Origin: Nostoc parmelioides FACHB-3921
GTDB lineage: Bacteria > Cyanobacteriota > Cyanobacteriia > Cyanobacteriales > Nostocaceae
Assembly: GCF_014696625.1 (NCBI RefSeq)
Contig: NZ_JACJQL010000046.1
Span: 1-47,394 of the forward strand
Direction of reading: 5' to 3'
Length of the DNA: 47,394 nucleotides
Position numbers and translations under genes: made by a program. A model generated the notes under the pieces. It did no database searches, was not told the origin of the DNA, and saw only the letters and a program-made list of their open reading frames with translations. Numbering within the stretch: the stretch's first letter is position 1; every line of letters starts with the position of its first letter. Positions 33,208 to 41,460 of the stretch are shown here, one piece after another.

Positions 33208-33248
33208 TCTCGTTGAGAATAATGTGCAGTTAATCTCAACGAGAAATT
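33208..33248 (+). promoter_or_regulatory. 13-bp-arm hairpin abutting the feo start codon
   Basis: TTTCTCGTTGAGA (33208-33220) and TCTCAACGAGAAA (33236-33248) are perfectly complementary around 15 bases. The right arm ends 3 bases before the ATG at 33252 and includes the only purine-rich stretch (ACGAGAAA) that could serve as a ribosome binding site. It could be an operator, for example of an iron regulator, or an RNA hairpin that hides the start. Confidence 0.55.
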
Positions 33249-33251
33249 CTT

Positions 33252-33872
33252 ATGGATTGTCACAAATGTAAATCTCAGGGTCAATCTTGTAAAAAGCGAT
33301 CGCCTAAATCGCTATTTTTTCCTAAAAGTCAGCGACCATTGACTGACAATATTTCACACAATCCCCAAATTGCTTTGGTAGGAATGCCCAATGTTGGTAA
33401 AAGTGTGTTGTTCAATGCACTAACGGGAATTTATGTCACAGTTTCTAATTACCCCGGTACAACTGTAGAAGTAAGTCGTGGGTTGGCGCAGATTGGGGAA
33501 CAAAGCATCACAGTGATTGATACACCAGGAATGTATTCACTACTACCCATCAGTGAAGAAGAAAAAGTTGCCAGAGATTTATTGCTTTTAGAACCCGTAG
33601 TTGCTGTGGTTCATGTGGTAGATGCAAAGAATTTGGGAAGAATGCTGCCTTTAACTTTTCAACTGATAGAAGCTGGACTACCAATTTTACTCGCTGTCAA
33701 CATGATGGATGAAGCCCAACGTTGGGGGTTGGATTTGCGACCAGACTTACTGGAGATGGAATTAGGGATTCCAGTAGTTTGTATGGCGGCTGCTTTGAAC
33801 CAAGGTATAGATGAATTGCGACACAGGATAGCTTCACTTCTGCCAGTTCAGGTTGCCATGATACCAGCGTAA
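33252..33872 (+). CDS. feoB: FeoB N-terminal GTPase domain as a separate protein
   Basis: A 206-aa protein equal to the G-domain of ferrous iron transporter FeoB. It has G1 GMPNVGKS (residue ~43), a switch I-type YPGTTVE (G2), G3 DTPGMYSL and G4 NMMD. An N-terminal extension MDCHKCKSQGQSC has a CxxC-like Cys cluster, not part of the usual G-domain. The reading frame stops at 33870-33872 and the membrane part continues in another frame as a separate gene with its own start. FeoB normally is one ~750-aa chain with G-domain, helical GDI domain and membrane domain. Confidence 0.88.
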   Translation: MDCHKCKSQGQSCKKRSPKSLFFPKSQRPLTDNISHNPQIALVGMPNVGKSVLFNALTGIYVTVSNYPGTTVEVSRGLAQIGEQSITVIDTPGMYSLLPISEEEKVARDLLLLEPVVAVVHVVDAKNLGRMLPLTFQLIEAGLPILLAVNMMDEAQRWGLDLRPDLLEMELGIPVVCMAAALNQGIDELRHRIASLLPVQVAMIPA

Positions 33873-33897
33873 GTATTTGATATCAGGAGAAAAGGGC

Positions 33898-35361
33898 ATG
33901 ATTAGCCAAGTTATCTATCCAGAACCAATTGAAGCAGCGATCGCTCAACTAGAATCGTGGTGGCAGACATTGGGCAATCGCTATTTATTTCATAATTACT
34001 CACTATCACCTCGTAGCCTGGCTTTATTGTTGTTACAGAAAGACCCAGGATTATGGCAAATATTACAACAAGACCAAGAACAGTGTCGTCATCTGGAAGT
34101 TTTGATTACTGTTACCCAAAATCAACTTCATCAACCTTTGGGGCTAGCGATCGCTAATACTCGTCAAAGTCAGGCTCGGACAATAGAAAGATCAGTGTTG
34201 CATGAAACCAGAGAAGCGCGATCGTCAATTACAGAAACACTCCACCAACTCACAGTCAACCCTATTACTGGCTTCCCTATTCTTGTGGTTATTCTTTACT
34301 ACGGAGTTTACAAATTTGTCGGTGAATTTGGTGCAGGGGAACTAGTAGATCGCATCGAAAGCTTTTTTGAAGTACAAATTAACCCATTAGTCAACCAAAT
34401 CACGGCGCAAATCATTCCCTGGCGACCAATTCAAGACTTGATTGCTCATGACTATGGCATTATCACCTTGGGAATCCGTTATGCTACAGCGATCGTTTTA
34501 CCTGTAGTTGCCACTTACTTCTTGATGTTCTCGTTACTAGAAGATAGCGGCTATCTTCCACGTTTATCTTTAATGCTGGATCGCTTATTCAAATCCGTCG
34601 GTTTATCTGGTCGTGCAGTCATTCCGATGGTGTTGGGCTTGGGGTGCGACACAATGGCAACAATAGTCACCCGCACCTTAGAAACCAGACGTGAACGATT
34701 AATTGCCACCTTTTTACTTTCTCTGGCCATACCTTGTGCAGCACAGTGGGGTGTAATTGTGGGACTACTGGCACAAAAACCAGCCGCCTTATTGTTTTGG
34801 GGAGGTTTTATCACCGCCATCTTCCTAGTAGTTGGGTATCTCACCGCCAGATTGCTACCTGGGACTTCCGGCAGGTTTTACATGGAAATTCCCCCTTTAC
34901 GTTTGCCCAAATTACGGAATGTTTTCACTAAAACCTGGGTGCGGATGAAGTGGTATTTCTTGGAAGTATTACCCTTATTTATCTGGGCATCTGTGTTGAT
35001 TTGGGTGGGACGTTTAACGGGATTATTTGACGTAATTATTCGCGCCATTGAACCTCTCACCTTGGCTTTAGGAATGCCAAAACAAGCAGCCCCCATATTT
35101 CTCTATGGCTTTTTCCGTCGAGATTATGGTGCAGCCGGACTATTTGATTTGCAGCAACAGGGAAGCTTGACAGGTAATCAGTTAGTGATAGCTGCGATCG
35201 TTTTGACTTTGTTTTTACCCTGTATTGCCCAATTGCAAATGCTGATTAAGGAACGGGGAACTAAAACTACTTTGGCAATAGTACTGTTTATTTTTCCCTT
35301 CGCCTTCCTTATGGGATATGTTGTCAACCTCGGTTTAATATTATTCGGAGTGAACTTTTAA
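33898..35361 (+). CDS. feoB: FeoB membrane domain as a separate protein (Fe2+ uptake)
   Basis: A 487-aa protein corresponding to the GDI and membrane part of FeoB, with about ten membrane segments. The two Gate regions are seen as GLGCDTMATIVTRTLETRRERLIATFLLSLAIPCAAQWG and GFFRRDYGAAGLFDLQQQGSLTGNQLVIAAIVLTLFLPCIAQ; the conserved Cys residues of the permeation path are present. I chose the ATG at 33898 because CAGGAGAAAAGGG lies just upstream, rather than the in-frame start at 33877. The gap from the GTPase gene is 25 bp. The two pieces total about 693 aa, slightly short of typical FeoB. Confidence 0.88.
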   Translation: MISQVIYPEPIEAAIAQLESWWQTLGNRYLFHNYSLSPRSLALLLLQKDPGLWQILQQDQEQCRHLEVLITVTQNQLHQPLGLAIANTRQSQARTIERSVLHETREARSSITETLHQLTVNPITGFPILVVILYYGVYKFVGEFGAGELVDRIESFFEVQINPLVNQITAQIIPWRPIQDLIAHDYGIITLGIRYATAIVLPVVATYFLMFSLLEDSGYLPRLSLMLDRLFKSVGLSGRAVIPMVLGLGCDTMATIVTRTLETRRERLIATFLLSLAIPCAAQWGVIVGLLAQKPAALLFWGGFITAIFLVVGYLTARLLPGTSGRFYMEIPPLRLPKLRNVFTKTWVRMKWYFLEVLPLFIWASVLIWVGRLTGLFDVIIRAIEPLTLALGMPKQAAPIFLYGFFRRDYGAAGLFDLQQQGSLTGNQLVIAAIVLTLFLPCIAQLQMLIKERGTKTTLAIVLFIFPFAFLMGYVVNLGLILFGVNF

Positions 35362-35362
35362 T

Positions 35363-35587
35363 ATGAACGCCTTATCAACAGTTAAAGTCGGTCAACCGCA
35401 AACGGTAGTAAGTTTACGAACTCAAGATCAGGCTGTACTACAAAAGCTGATGGCATTCGGGATTTTACCGGGGAGCAAGTTGGTGCTAGAGCAACGCTTT
35501 CCATCCTATATCATCATGGTCGGCAGAACTCGCACCGCCTTGGATCGAGAAACAGCACAGTGTATTTTTGTGGAATCTCGCAATTGA
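35363..35587 (+). CDS. feoA: FeoA ferrous iron transport accessory protein
   Basis: A 74-aa SH3-like domain protein: MNALSTVKVGQPQTVVSL, LQKLMAFGILPGSKLVLEQRFPSYIIMVGRTRTALDRETAQCIFV. FeoA binds FeoB and supports its activity at the inner membrane. It starts 1 base after the stop of the membrane-domain gene. The gene order is feoB-G, feoB-M, feoA, whereas feoA precedes feoB in E. coli. No feoC is seen. Confidence 0.9.
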   Translation: MNALSTVKVGQPQTVVSLRTQDQAVLQKLMAFGILPGSKLVLEQRFPSYIIMVGRTRTALDRETAQCIFVESRN

Positions 35588-36580
35588 TTACTTTTGAGCA
35601 ACCTTGATCGCAGATGTCTGTTCTGCTGATGATGTTACAGTGTCAGCTCGTAAAGCGCTGAACATCCCAAATCTACAGAGTCCCGTACCAAATGCCAGCC
35701 TCATCAGTAGTAGGGTAGGCACTTCTCGCAGAGATTTAATGAAACCAGATAGACCAAAACGCACCAATCCCTCCGGTCTAGCTATTCCTTGCCAGATAGA
35801 ATCCAGCCAAGAGGGGAGTGTTTGTTTTGTCCAGTCTGCGGTGATTACCTCCCCTTCTACTAATCCCGTTGCTGCCAAAAGCTCAGAAAAGCCTTCAATG
35901 CTGGAAAAAGCTGGATGAGACCACTGATCTAGTAGTTGCTGCATTACTGGTTTCTCCCAAAAATTGAGGGGTTTTTGGCGATCGTCTCGCTGATTCCAGT
36001 CGGCTAAAACCATTATTCCACCAGGCTTTAGCACCCGCATCAATTCTTTGGCAAAAATGGCTTTATCTGGCATATGTGGGCCAGCTTCAATTGACCAAAC
36101 TACATCAAAACTACCATCTGGGAAAGAAAGCGCCATCGCATCATCTACCAAAAACTGTGCATTCAGTTCCTGAGGTGTTAACTGCTGGGCGCGTTGGACT
36201 TGTTGGGGGCTGATAGTGATACCTGTAACAGCAAATCCATAATCCCGTGCCAAAATGCGACTACTACCCCCAATTCCACAACCAACATCTAACAGGGTAG
36301 TACCAGGGGGTAATTTATCCAAACCACCCCAACGCACCATTTCATGGACAAAATCAGATTTAGCCGTCAGAAAATCTTTCCTTTGCGGTGGCGAACCATA
36401 ATGACCTAAATGGATATGTTCGCCCCAGTAAAACTCTAAAATCCCGTCTTCAGTCCACTGGTCGTAGGAATTGGCTACGGAGTTAGATGATTGATAACGT
36501 CTAGCAGTAATGAGATATAACGCGATACCTGCCGCTAGTAGTGTTAAGAAAAATACCAGTGTAGAAAACAACCAATTCAT
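35588..36580 (-). CDS. MPBQ/MSBQ methyltransferase (tocopherol/plastoquinone pathway)
   Basis: A 330-aa protein with an N-terminal membrane segment (residues ~3-24) and a SAM methyltransferase domain. It resembles Synechocystis Sll0418, known to methylate 2-methyl-6-phytyl (or solanesyl) benzoquinone on the way to tocopherol and plastoquinone. Blocks: YDQWTEDGILEFYWGEHIHLGHYG, LLDVGCGIGGSSRILA (SAM motif I), GITISPQQV, VDDAMALSFPDGSFDVVWSIEAGPHMPDK, and the C-terminal REVPTLLLMRLAFGTGLCRFGMF. The family also includes gamma-tocopherol methyltransferases, so this paralogue's exact substrate is not certain. It ends 1 base after the convergent feoA stop. Confidence 0.88.
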   Translation of the reverse strand: MNWLFSTLVFFLTLLAAGIALYLITARRYQSSNSVANSYDQWTEDGILEFYWGEHIHLGHYGSPPQRKDFLTAKSDFVHEMVRWGGLDKLPPGTTLLDVGCGIGGSSRILARDYGFAVTGITISPQQVQRAQQLTPQELNAQFLVDDAMALSFPDGSFDVVWSIEAGPHMPDKAIFAKELMRVLKPGGIMVLADWNQRDDRQKPLNFWEKPVMQQLLDQWSHPAFSSIEGFSELLAATGLVEGEVITADWTKQTLPSWLDSIWQGIARPEGLVRFGLSGFIKSLREVPTLLLMRLAFGTGLCRFGMFSALRADTVTSSAEQTSAIKVAQK

Positions 36581-36955
36581 GAAAATAAAGCCTTAACATT
36601 TATATACAATTTTATCCCATTGCTTTCTTCGCAGAGTTTAACTATTCACGCCTACCTCATTACTTAGAACTGTATGTAGGGTGGGCAATGCCCACTATAT
36701 CCGGGTTTTGGTGGGCATTGCCTACCCTACAGATACTTAGGAACACCAAAAAATCAATTATCTGGTCTGGTAGGGTGCGTCAGTATGAATAATTTCTGAG
36801 TATAGTTAGGTTCTATCGAACTGACGCACCCTACATTTGGATATTTTTACTGGAAGTCCTTACGTTAATTATTACTAGCGAATGATAGAGAAAATAGCTT
36901 TTGCTGATAATATTTCAGTTTTGGTATTCCTCTAAGCCAAAGAACCAATTACTTT
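36581..36955. repeat. Intergenic region with two palindromic repeat elements
   Basis: About 375 bases. The first element pairs TGTAGGGTGGGCAATGCCCAC (36675-36695) with 36711-36731 with one mismatch. The second pairs TAGGGTGCGTCAGT (36771-36784) with ACTGACGCACCCTA (36820-36833). Between them is TACTTAGGAACA, also present near 30981. Both look like small palindromic dispersed elements. The final ~120 bases must carry the promoter of the DUF202 gene. Confidence 0.75.
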
Positions 36956-37396
36956 ATGAATAAGCTGCCGAAAATAGACCGTCAGCGAGAGCATCAAGCG
37001 AATGAACGGACTTTTTTAGCTTGGTTACGAACTTCTATCGCCTTGATTGGTTTTGGGTTTGCTATTGCGAGATTTGGGTTATTTTTGCGTCAGCTTGATA
37101 TGGCGATTTCACAAAAAGAAACTTATGTCAATCCTCTATTCAACTCAGAGAATTTAGGGATTGTTTTGGTGCTTGTGGGAATTTTGGCGATCGCTCTAGC
37201 TGCATGGCGTTACAATCAAGTATTCTGGCAAATAGAGCGCGGCGACTATCGACCCAATCGATTGGCAGTATGGTTGATGACTGGAGTCGTGATGATTTTG
37301 GGGTTTTTAAGTATTCCTTTACTCTTGTTACGGGAGCAATCCATACCGCGACCATCTTCTATTTTCAAGCAGCCAAAATCTGAAAATATTCGTTAA
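36956..37396 (+). CDS. DUF202/YidH family membrane protein
   Basis: A 146-aa protein with three hydrophobic segments (residues ~30-45, ~62-82 and ~95-120). The N-terminus DRQREHQANERTFLAWLRTSIALIGFGFAIARFGLFL is the DUF202 signature. A middle loop has VLVLVGILAIALAAWRYNQV. The family is widespread, function unknown. A heptad repeat (AATAGTC) begins right after the stop. Confidence 0.85.
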   Translation: MNKLPKIDRQREHQANERTFLAWLRTSIALIGFGFAIARFGLFLRQLDMAISQKETYVNPLFNSENLGIVLVLVGILAIALAAWRYNQVFWQIERGDYRPNRLAVWLMTGVVMILGFLSIPLLLLREQSIPRPSSIFKQPKSENIR

Positions 37397-37809
37397 TAGT
37401 CAATAGTCAATAGTCCACAGTTAAAAGATAGTGGAAATCATCCCGAACCTCTACCCCAGAAAATGCAATTAATTAGCTAAAAAGCCGATTAATTAGGCAG
37501 TTTACCAATAGAGTACATTGTTAATAGATAATGTATATATAAAGTGTTGCGGATGAGATACTGACATATGGAATATTTGTAGGAAGTCGAATCAGTAGCC
37601 GCAAGCCCCATATAAATACTCATTTTGATAATGATATCACTTACCGTTGAATACTGATAATATCTGTAAAATAGGTAATTGGTAATGGTAAAGAACAATT
37701 ACCTATTACCATTCATTAAATACATTTAATTCCCTGGTTCTGGCTATTTCTCATTCTTCTATCTCTACATTCTGAAAGTGCAGTTTAGGGCTAGGACAAG
37801 GATAAAATT
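37397..37809. promoter_or_regulatory. Leader region of nifJ with heptad remnants and an inverted repeat
   Basis: About 413 bases. AATAGTCAATAGTC near 37396-37410 is a short STRR. AATAGGTAATTG (37670-37681) and CAATTACCTATT (37696-37707) form 12-bp arms around 14 bases, about 100 bases before the nifJ ATG. No consensus NtcA site (GTA-N8-TAC) was recognised by eye. Confidence 0.5.
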
Positions 37810-40800
37810 ATGAGCCAAACTTTTGCAACTATTGACGGCAATGAAGCTGTCGCCCGTGTTGCTTATAAACTGAATGAAGTAATTGCTATCTATCCAATCA
37901 CCCCCTCTTCAGCAATGGGTGAATTGGCTGATGCTTGGATGGCGGAAGGTCGTCCTAACTTATGGGGTACAGTTCCCAGTGTGGTGCAGATGCAGAGTGA
38001 GGGCGGGGCGGCTGGTGCGGTGCATGGGGCTTTGCAAACGGGTTCCTTGAGTACTACCTTCACAGCATCTCAAGGGCTGTTGTTGATGATTCCCAATCTC
38101 TACAAAATTGGGGGTGAACTGACTAGTATGGTGGTTCACGTAGCGGCGCGTTCCTTGGCTACCCACGCCCTATCAATTTTTGGCGACCATAGTGATGTGA
38201 TGGCGGCGCGTGGTACTGGGTTTGCTATGCTGTGTTCGGCTTCGGTGCAGGAAAGTCACGATTTCGCTTTAATTGCCCATGCGGCTACTTTAGATACACG
38301 GGTTTCCTTTTTGCATTTCTTCGATGGCTTCCGTACCTCCCATGAGGTGCAGAAAGTAGAGCTTTTAGCAGATGATGATGTGCGATCGCTCATTAATGAA
38401 GATAAAATATCTGCACACCGCGCCCGCGCCCTCACTCCAGATAGTCCATTGTTGCGGGGGACAGCCCAAAATCCTGATGTCTTCTTCCAAGCCCGTGAAG
38501 GTGCAAACCCTTACTACAACGCTTGTCCCGCAATTGTCCAAGGGATTATGGATAAATTCGGCGAACGGACGGGGAGATATTATCAAATATATCAATACCA
38601 CGGCGCGAGTGATGCCGATCGCCTAATTATCATCATGGGTTCTGGTTGTGAGACTGTCCATGAAACAGTGGATTATCTCAACGCCCGTGGGGAAAAGGTA
38701 GGCGTTCTCAAAGTCCGACTATTTCGCCCCTGGGATGTAGAGAGATTTATCCAGGCTTTACCTAGTAGTGTACAGGCGATCGCTGTCCTCGACCGCACTA
38801 AGGAACCAGGAAGCGCGGGGGAGCCTTTGTATCAAGATGTAGTTACAGCGATTCATGAAGGATGGGTAAATAAAAATAATTCCCCAGTCCCCAGTCCCCA
38901 GTCCCCAGTCCCCAAAATTATTGGTGGAAGGTATGGGTTGTCGTCGAAGGAATTTACACCGGCGATGGTGAAGGCTGTGTTTGATAATTTGGCTCAAGCT
39001 ACGCCGAAGAATCACTTTACTATCGGGATTAATGATGATGTAACGCATACATCCCTAGAATATGACCCTAGCTTTTCCACGGAACCGGATAACGTTGTCC
39101 GGGCGATGTTCTATGGTTTGGGTTCCGATGGGACAGTGGGGGCGAATAAGAACTCAATTAAGATTATTGGGGAAGGAACAGACAATTACGCCCAAGGTTA
39201 TTTTGTTTACGACTCCAAAAAATCTGGCTCGATGACGGTTTCTCACTTGCGCTTCGGTTCTCAACCCATACGTTCTACTTACTTGATTGACCAAGCCAAT
39301 TTTATTGGTTGTCATCACTGGGGATTTTTGGAACGCATCGAAGTTTTAAATGCGGCTGCTCATGGGGCGACTATATTGTTAAATAGCCCTTATGATGCGG
39401 CTACTGTTTGGGAAAATTTACCCCTGAAAGTCCGACTGCAAATTCTGGATAAGCAACTCAAACTCTACGTCATCAACGCCAATCAAGTCGCCCGTGATAG
39501 TGGGATGGGTGGACGCATTAACACCATTATGCAGGTGTGCTTCTTTGCTTTGGCGGGGGTATTGCCAGAAGCGCAAGCGATCGCCAAAATAAAACAAGCG
39601 ATAGAAAAGACCTATGGTAAGAAAGGGGTGGAAGTTGTTCGCATGAACCTGCAAGCGGTAGACCAGACCCTAGAAAATTTACATGAAGTGAAAATTCCTC
39701 TTGAGGAAAAAGGGAAATGGATAGATGAAGAAGCACTCCTATCTAACCAAAGTCCCTTCTCCACAAGCGCCCCCAAGTTTGTGCGGGACGTTCTGGGAAA
39801 AATCATGGTGTGGCAAGGTGATGACTTACCTGTAAGTACACTACCACCTGATGGGACATTTCCCACAGGTACAGCCAAATGGGAGAAGCGCAACGTTGCT
39901 CAAGAAATACCTGTGTGGGATACAGATATCTGCGTACAGTGTAGTAAGTGTGTAATGGTTTGCCCCCACGCCGCAATTCGCGCTAAGGTTTATCAGCCGG
40001 GTGAGTTAGAAAATGCGCCACCGACTTTTAAGTCAGTGGATGCTAAAGATAGAGACTTTGTTAACCAAAAATTCACTATCCAAGTCGCCCCAGAAGACTG
40101 TACAGGCTGTGCTATTTGTGTAAATGTCTGCCCAGCCAAAAATAAATCCGAGCCATCCCTGAAGGCGATTAACATGGCAAACCAGCTACCTTTAAGGGAA
40201 CAGGAAAGAGAGAACTGGGATTTCTTCTTGAATTTACCTAATCCTGACCGACGCAAGTTAAAACTTAACCAGATTCGCCAACAACAACTGCAAGAACCTC
40301 TATTTGAATTTTCCGGTGCTTGTGCTGGTTGTGGTGAGACACCTTATGTAAAACTATTAACACAATTATTTGGCGATCGCGCAGTCATTGCCAACGCCAC
40401 TGGTTGTTCTTCCATTTACGGCGGAAACCTCCCCACCACCCCCTGGACGAAAAACAACGAAGGACGAGGCCCGGCTTGGTCTAATAGTTTATTTGAGGAT
40501 AACGCCGAGTTTGGTTTTGGCTACCGTCTGTCATTAGATAAACAAGGGGAGTTTGCGGCGGAACTTTTGCAACATTTCAGCACAGAAGTGGGTGATAACC
40601 TTGTAGAGTCGATTCTCAAAGCACCACAGAAAACCGAGGCTGACATTTGGGAACAACGCCAAAGGATTGAGTTGTTAAAGCAACAGTTAGATAAAATTCC
40701 CACCTTTGACCCCCACCTCAAATCCAAAATCCAAAATCTCAAATCCTTAGCAGATTACCTAGTCAAGAAAAGCGTCTGGATTATTGGCGGTGATGGTTGG

Positions 40801-41409
40801 GCTTATGATATTGACTTTGGTGGTATCGACCATATATTGGCGAGTGGTCGCAATGTGAATATTTTGGTGATGGATACAGAAGTGTATTCTAACACCGGGG
40901 GTCAATCTTCCAAAGCCACCCCAAAGGCAGCTGTCGCTAAGTTCGCCGCCAGTGGTAAGCCAGCACAAAAGAAAGACATGGGCTTAATGGCGATGAATTA
41001 CGGTAACGTATATGTAGCAAGTGTGGCGATGGGTGCGAAGGATGACCAGACACTCAAGGCATTTTTGGAAGCAGAAGCCTTTGACGGCCCATCGATAATT
41101 ATTGCCTACAGCCATTGCATCGCCCACGGTATCAACATGACCACAGGCATGAACCAACAAAAAGCCCTGGTAGAATCAGGACGCTGGTTGTTGTATCGTT
41201 ATAATCCACTGTTGCAACAACAGGGCAAAAATCCCTTACAGTTAGATATGCGATCGCCTACTCAATCAGTAGAGCAATCAATGTATCAAGAAAATCGCTT
41301 CAAGATGTTGACGAAAAGTAAACCAGAAGTAGCTAAACAACTGCTAGAACAAGCACAAGCTGAAGTTGATGCACGTTGGCAGATGTATCAATATTTGGCA
41401 AGTAGGTAA
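37810..41409 (+). CDS. nifJ: Pyruvate:ferredoxin (flavodoxin) oxidoreductase
   Basis: A 1199-aa single-chain PFOR that oxidises pyruvate to acetyl-CoA and CO2 and reduces ferredoxin or flavodoxin; in Nostoc it feeds electrons to fermentation or nitrogenase. Domains in order: N-terminal pyruvate/TPP domain (NEAVARVAYKLNEVIAIYPITPSS), the transketolase-like second domain, a CoA-binding part, two [4Fe-4S] clusters CVQCSKCVMVCP (~residue 708) and CTGCAICVNVCP (~763), and the C-terminal TPP domain with CAGCGETPY and GDGWAYDIDFGGIDHIL. Length is typical. Two heptad repeats lie in frame: residues ~358-368 (SPVPSPQSPVP) and ~970-980 (LKSKIQNLKSL). Both are probably in loops, as the frame and all motifs remain intact. 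Confidence 0.96.
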   Translation: MSQTFATIDGNEAVARVAYKLNEVIAIYPITPSSAMGELADAWMAEGRPNLWGTVPSVVQMQSEGGAAGAVHGALQTGSLSTTFTASQGLLLMIPNLYKIGGELTSMVVHVAARSLATHALSIFGDHSDVMAARGTGFAMLCSASVQESHDFALIAHAATLDTRVSFLHFFDGFRTSHEVQKVELLADDDVRSLINEDKISAHRARALTPDSPLLRGTAQNPDVFFQAREGANPYYNACPAIVQGIMDKFGERTGRYYQIYQYHGASDADRLIIIMGSGCETVHETVDYLNARGEKVGVLKVRLFRPWDVERFIQALPSSVQAIAVLDRTKEPGSAGEPLYQDVVTAIHEGWVNKNNSPVPSPQSPVPKIIGGRYGLSSKEFTPAMVKAVFDNLAQATPKNHFTIGINDDVTHTSLEYDPSFSTEPDNVVRAMFYGLGSDGTVGANKNSIKIIGEGTDNYAQGYFVYDSKKSGSMTVSHLRFGSQPIRSTYLIDQANFIGCHHWGFLERIEVLNAAAHGATILLNSPYDAATVWENLPLKVRLQILDKQLKLYVINANQVARDSGMGGRINTIMQVCFFALAGVLPEAQAIAKIKQAIEKTYGKKGVEVVRMNLQAVDQTLENLHEVKIPLEEKGKWIDEEALLSNQSPFSTSAPKFVRDVLGKIMVWQGDDLPVSTLPPDGTFPTGTAKWEKRNVAQEIPVWDTDICVQCSKCVMVCPHAAIRAKVYQPGELENAPPTFKSVDAKDRDFVNQKFTIQVAPEDCTGCAICVNVCPAKNKSEPSLKAINMANQLPLREQERENWDFFLNLPNPDRRKLKLNQIRQQQLQEPLFEFSGACAGCGETPYVKLLTQLFGDRAVIANATGCSSIYGGNLPTTPWTKNNEGRGPAWSNSLFEDNAEFGFGYRLSLDKQGEFAAELLQHFSTEVGDNLVESILKAPQKTEADIWEQRQRIELLKQQLDKIPTFDPHLKSKIQNLKSLADYLVKKSVWIIGGDGWAYDIDFGGIDHILASGRNVNILVMDTEVYSNTGGQSSKATPKAAVAKFAASGKPAQKKDMGLMAMNYGNVYVASVAMGAKDDQTLKAFLEAEAFDGPSIIIAYSHCIAHGINMTTGMNQQKALVESGRWLLYRYNPLLQQQGKNPLQLDMRSPTQSVEQSMYQENRFKMLTKSKPEVAKQLLEQAQAEVDARWQMYQYLASR
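38882..38913 (-). repeat. CCCCAGT heptad repeat inside nifJ
   Basis: Four CCCCAGT units plus CCCC, the reverse complement of the GGGACTG STRR seen at 4692. It encodes SPVPSPQSPVP between VNKNN and KIIGGRYGLSSKEF. Frame is kept although the unit is 7 bp. Confidence 0.9.
40719..40746 (+). repeat. AAAATCC heptad repeat inside nifJ
   Basis: Four 7-bp units, CAAATCC AAAATCC AAAATCT CAAATCC, encode LKSKIQNLKSL between FDPH and ADYLVKKSVWIIGG. A similar unit ends the DUF3124 gene at 24237-24271. Confidence 0.85.
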
Positions 41410-41410
41410 T

Positions 41411-41460
41411 GTGTAATGGGTAATGGGTAATAGGTAATAGGTACAAATCTATTACCTATT
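41411..41460. terminator. Heptad-derived hairpin after nifJ
   Basis: GGTAATG/GGTAATA heptads at 41406-41440 end in AATAGGTAATAG (41429-41440), which pairs with CTATTACCTATT (41449-41460) around 8 bases. The right arm overlaps the stop codon of the convergent PIN gene. It may end transcription of both. Confidence 0.6.

Noticed and set aside
33252..35361. feoB as a pseudogene or sequencing frameshift
   Set aside because: Both parts have starts, the second has a good ribosome binding site, and all motifs are intact, so a genuine split is more likely. It stays testable and is listed as a finding.
39612..39893. 93-codon minus-strand frame and other long antisense frames within nifJ
   Set aside because: They are shadows of the conserved nifJ reading frame, without motifs.
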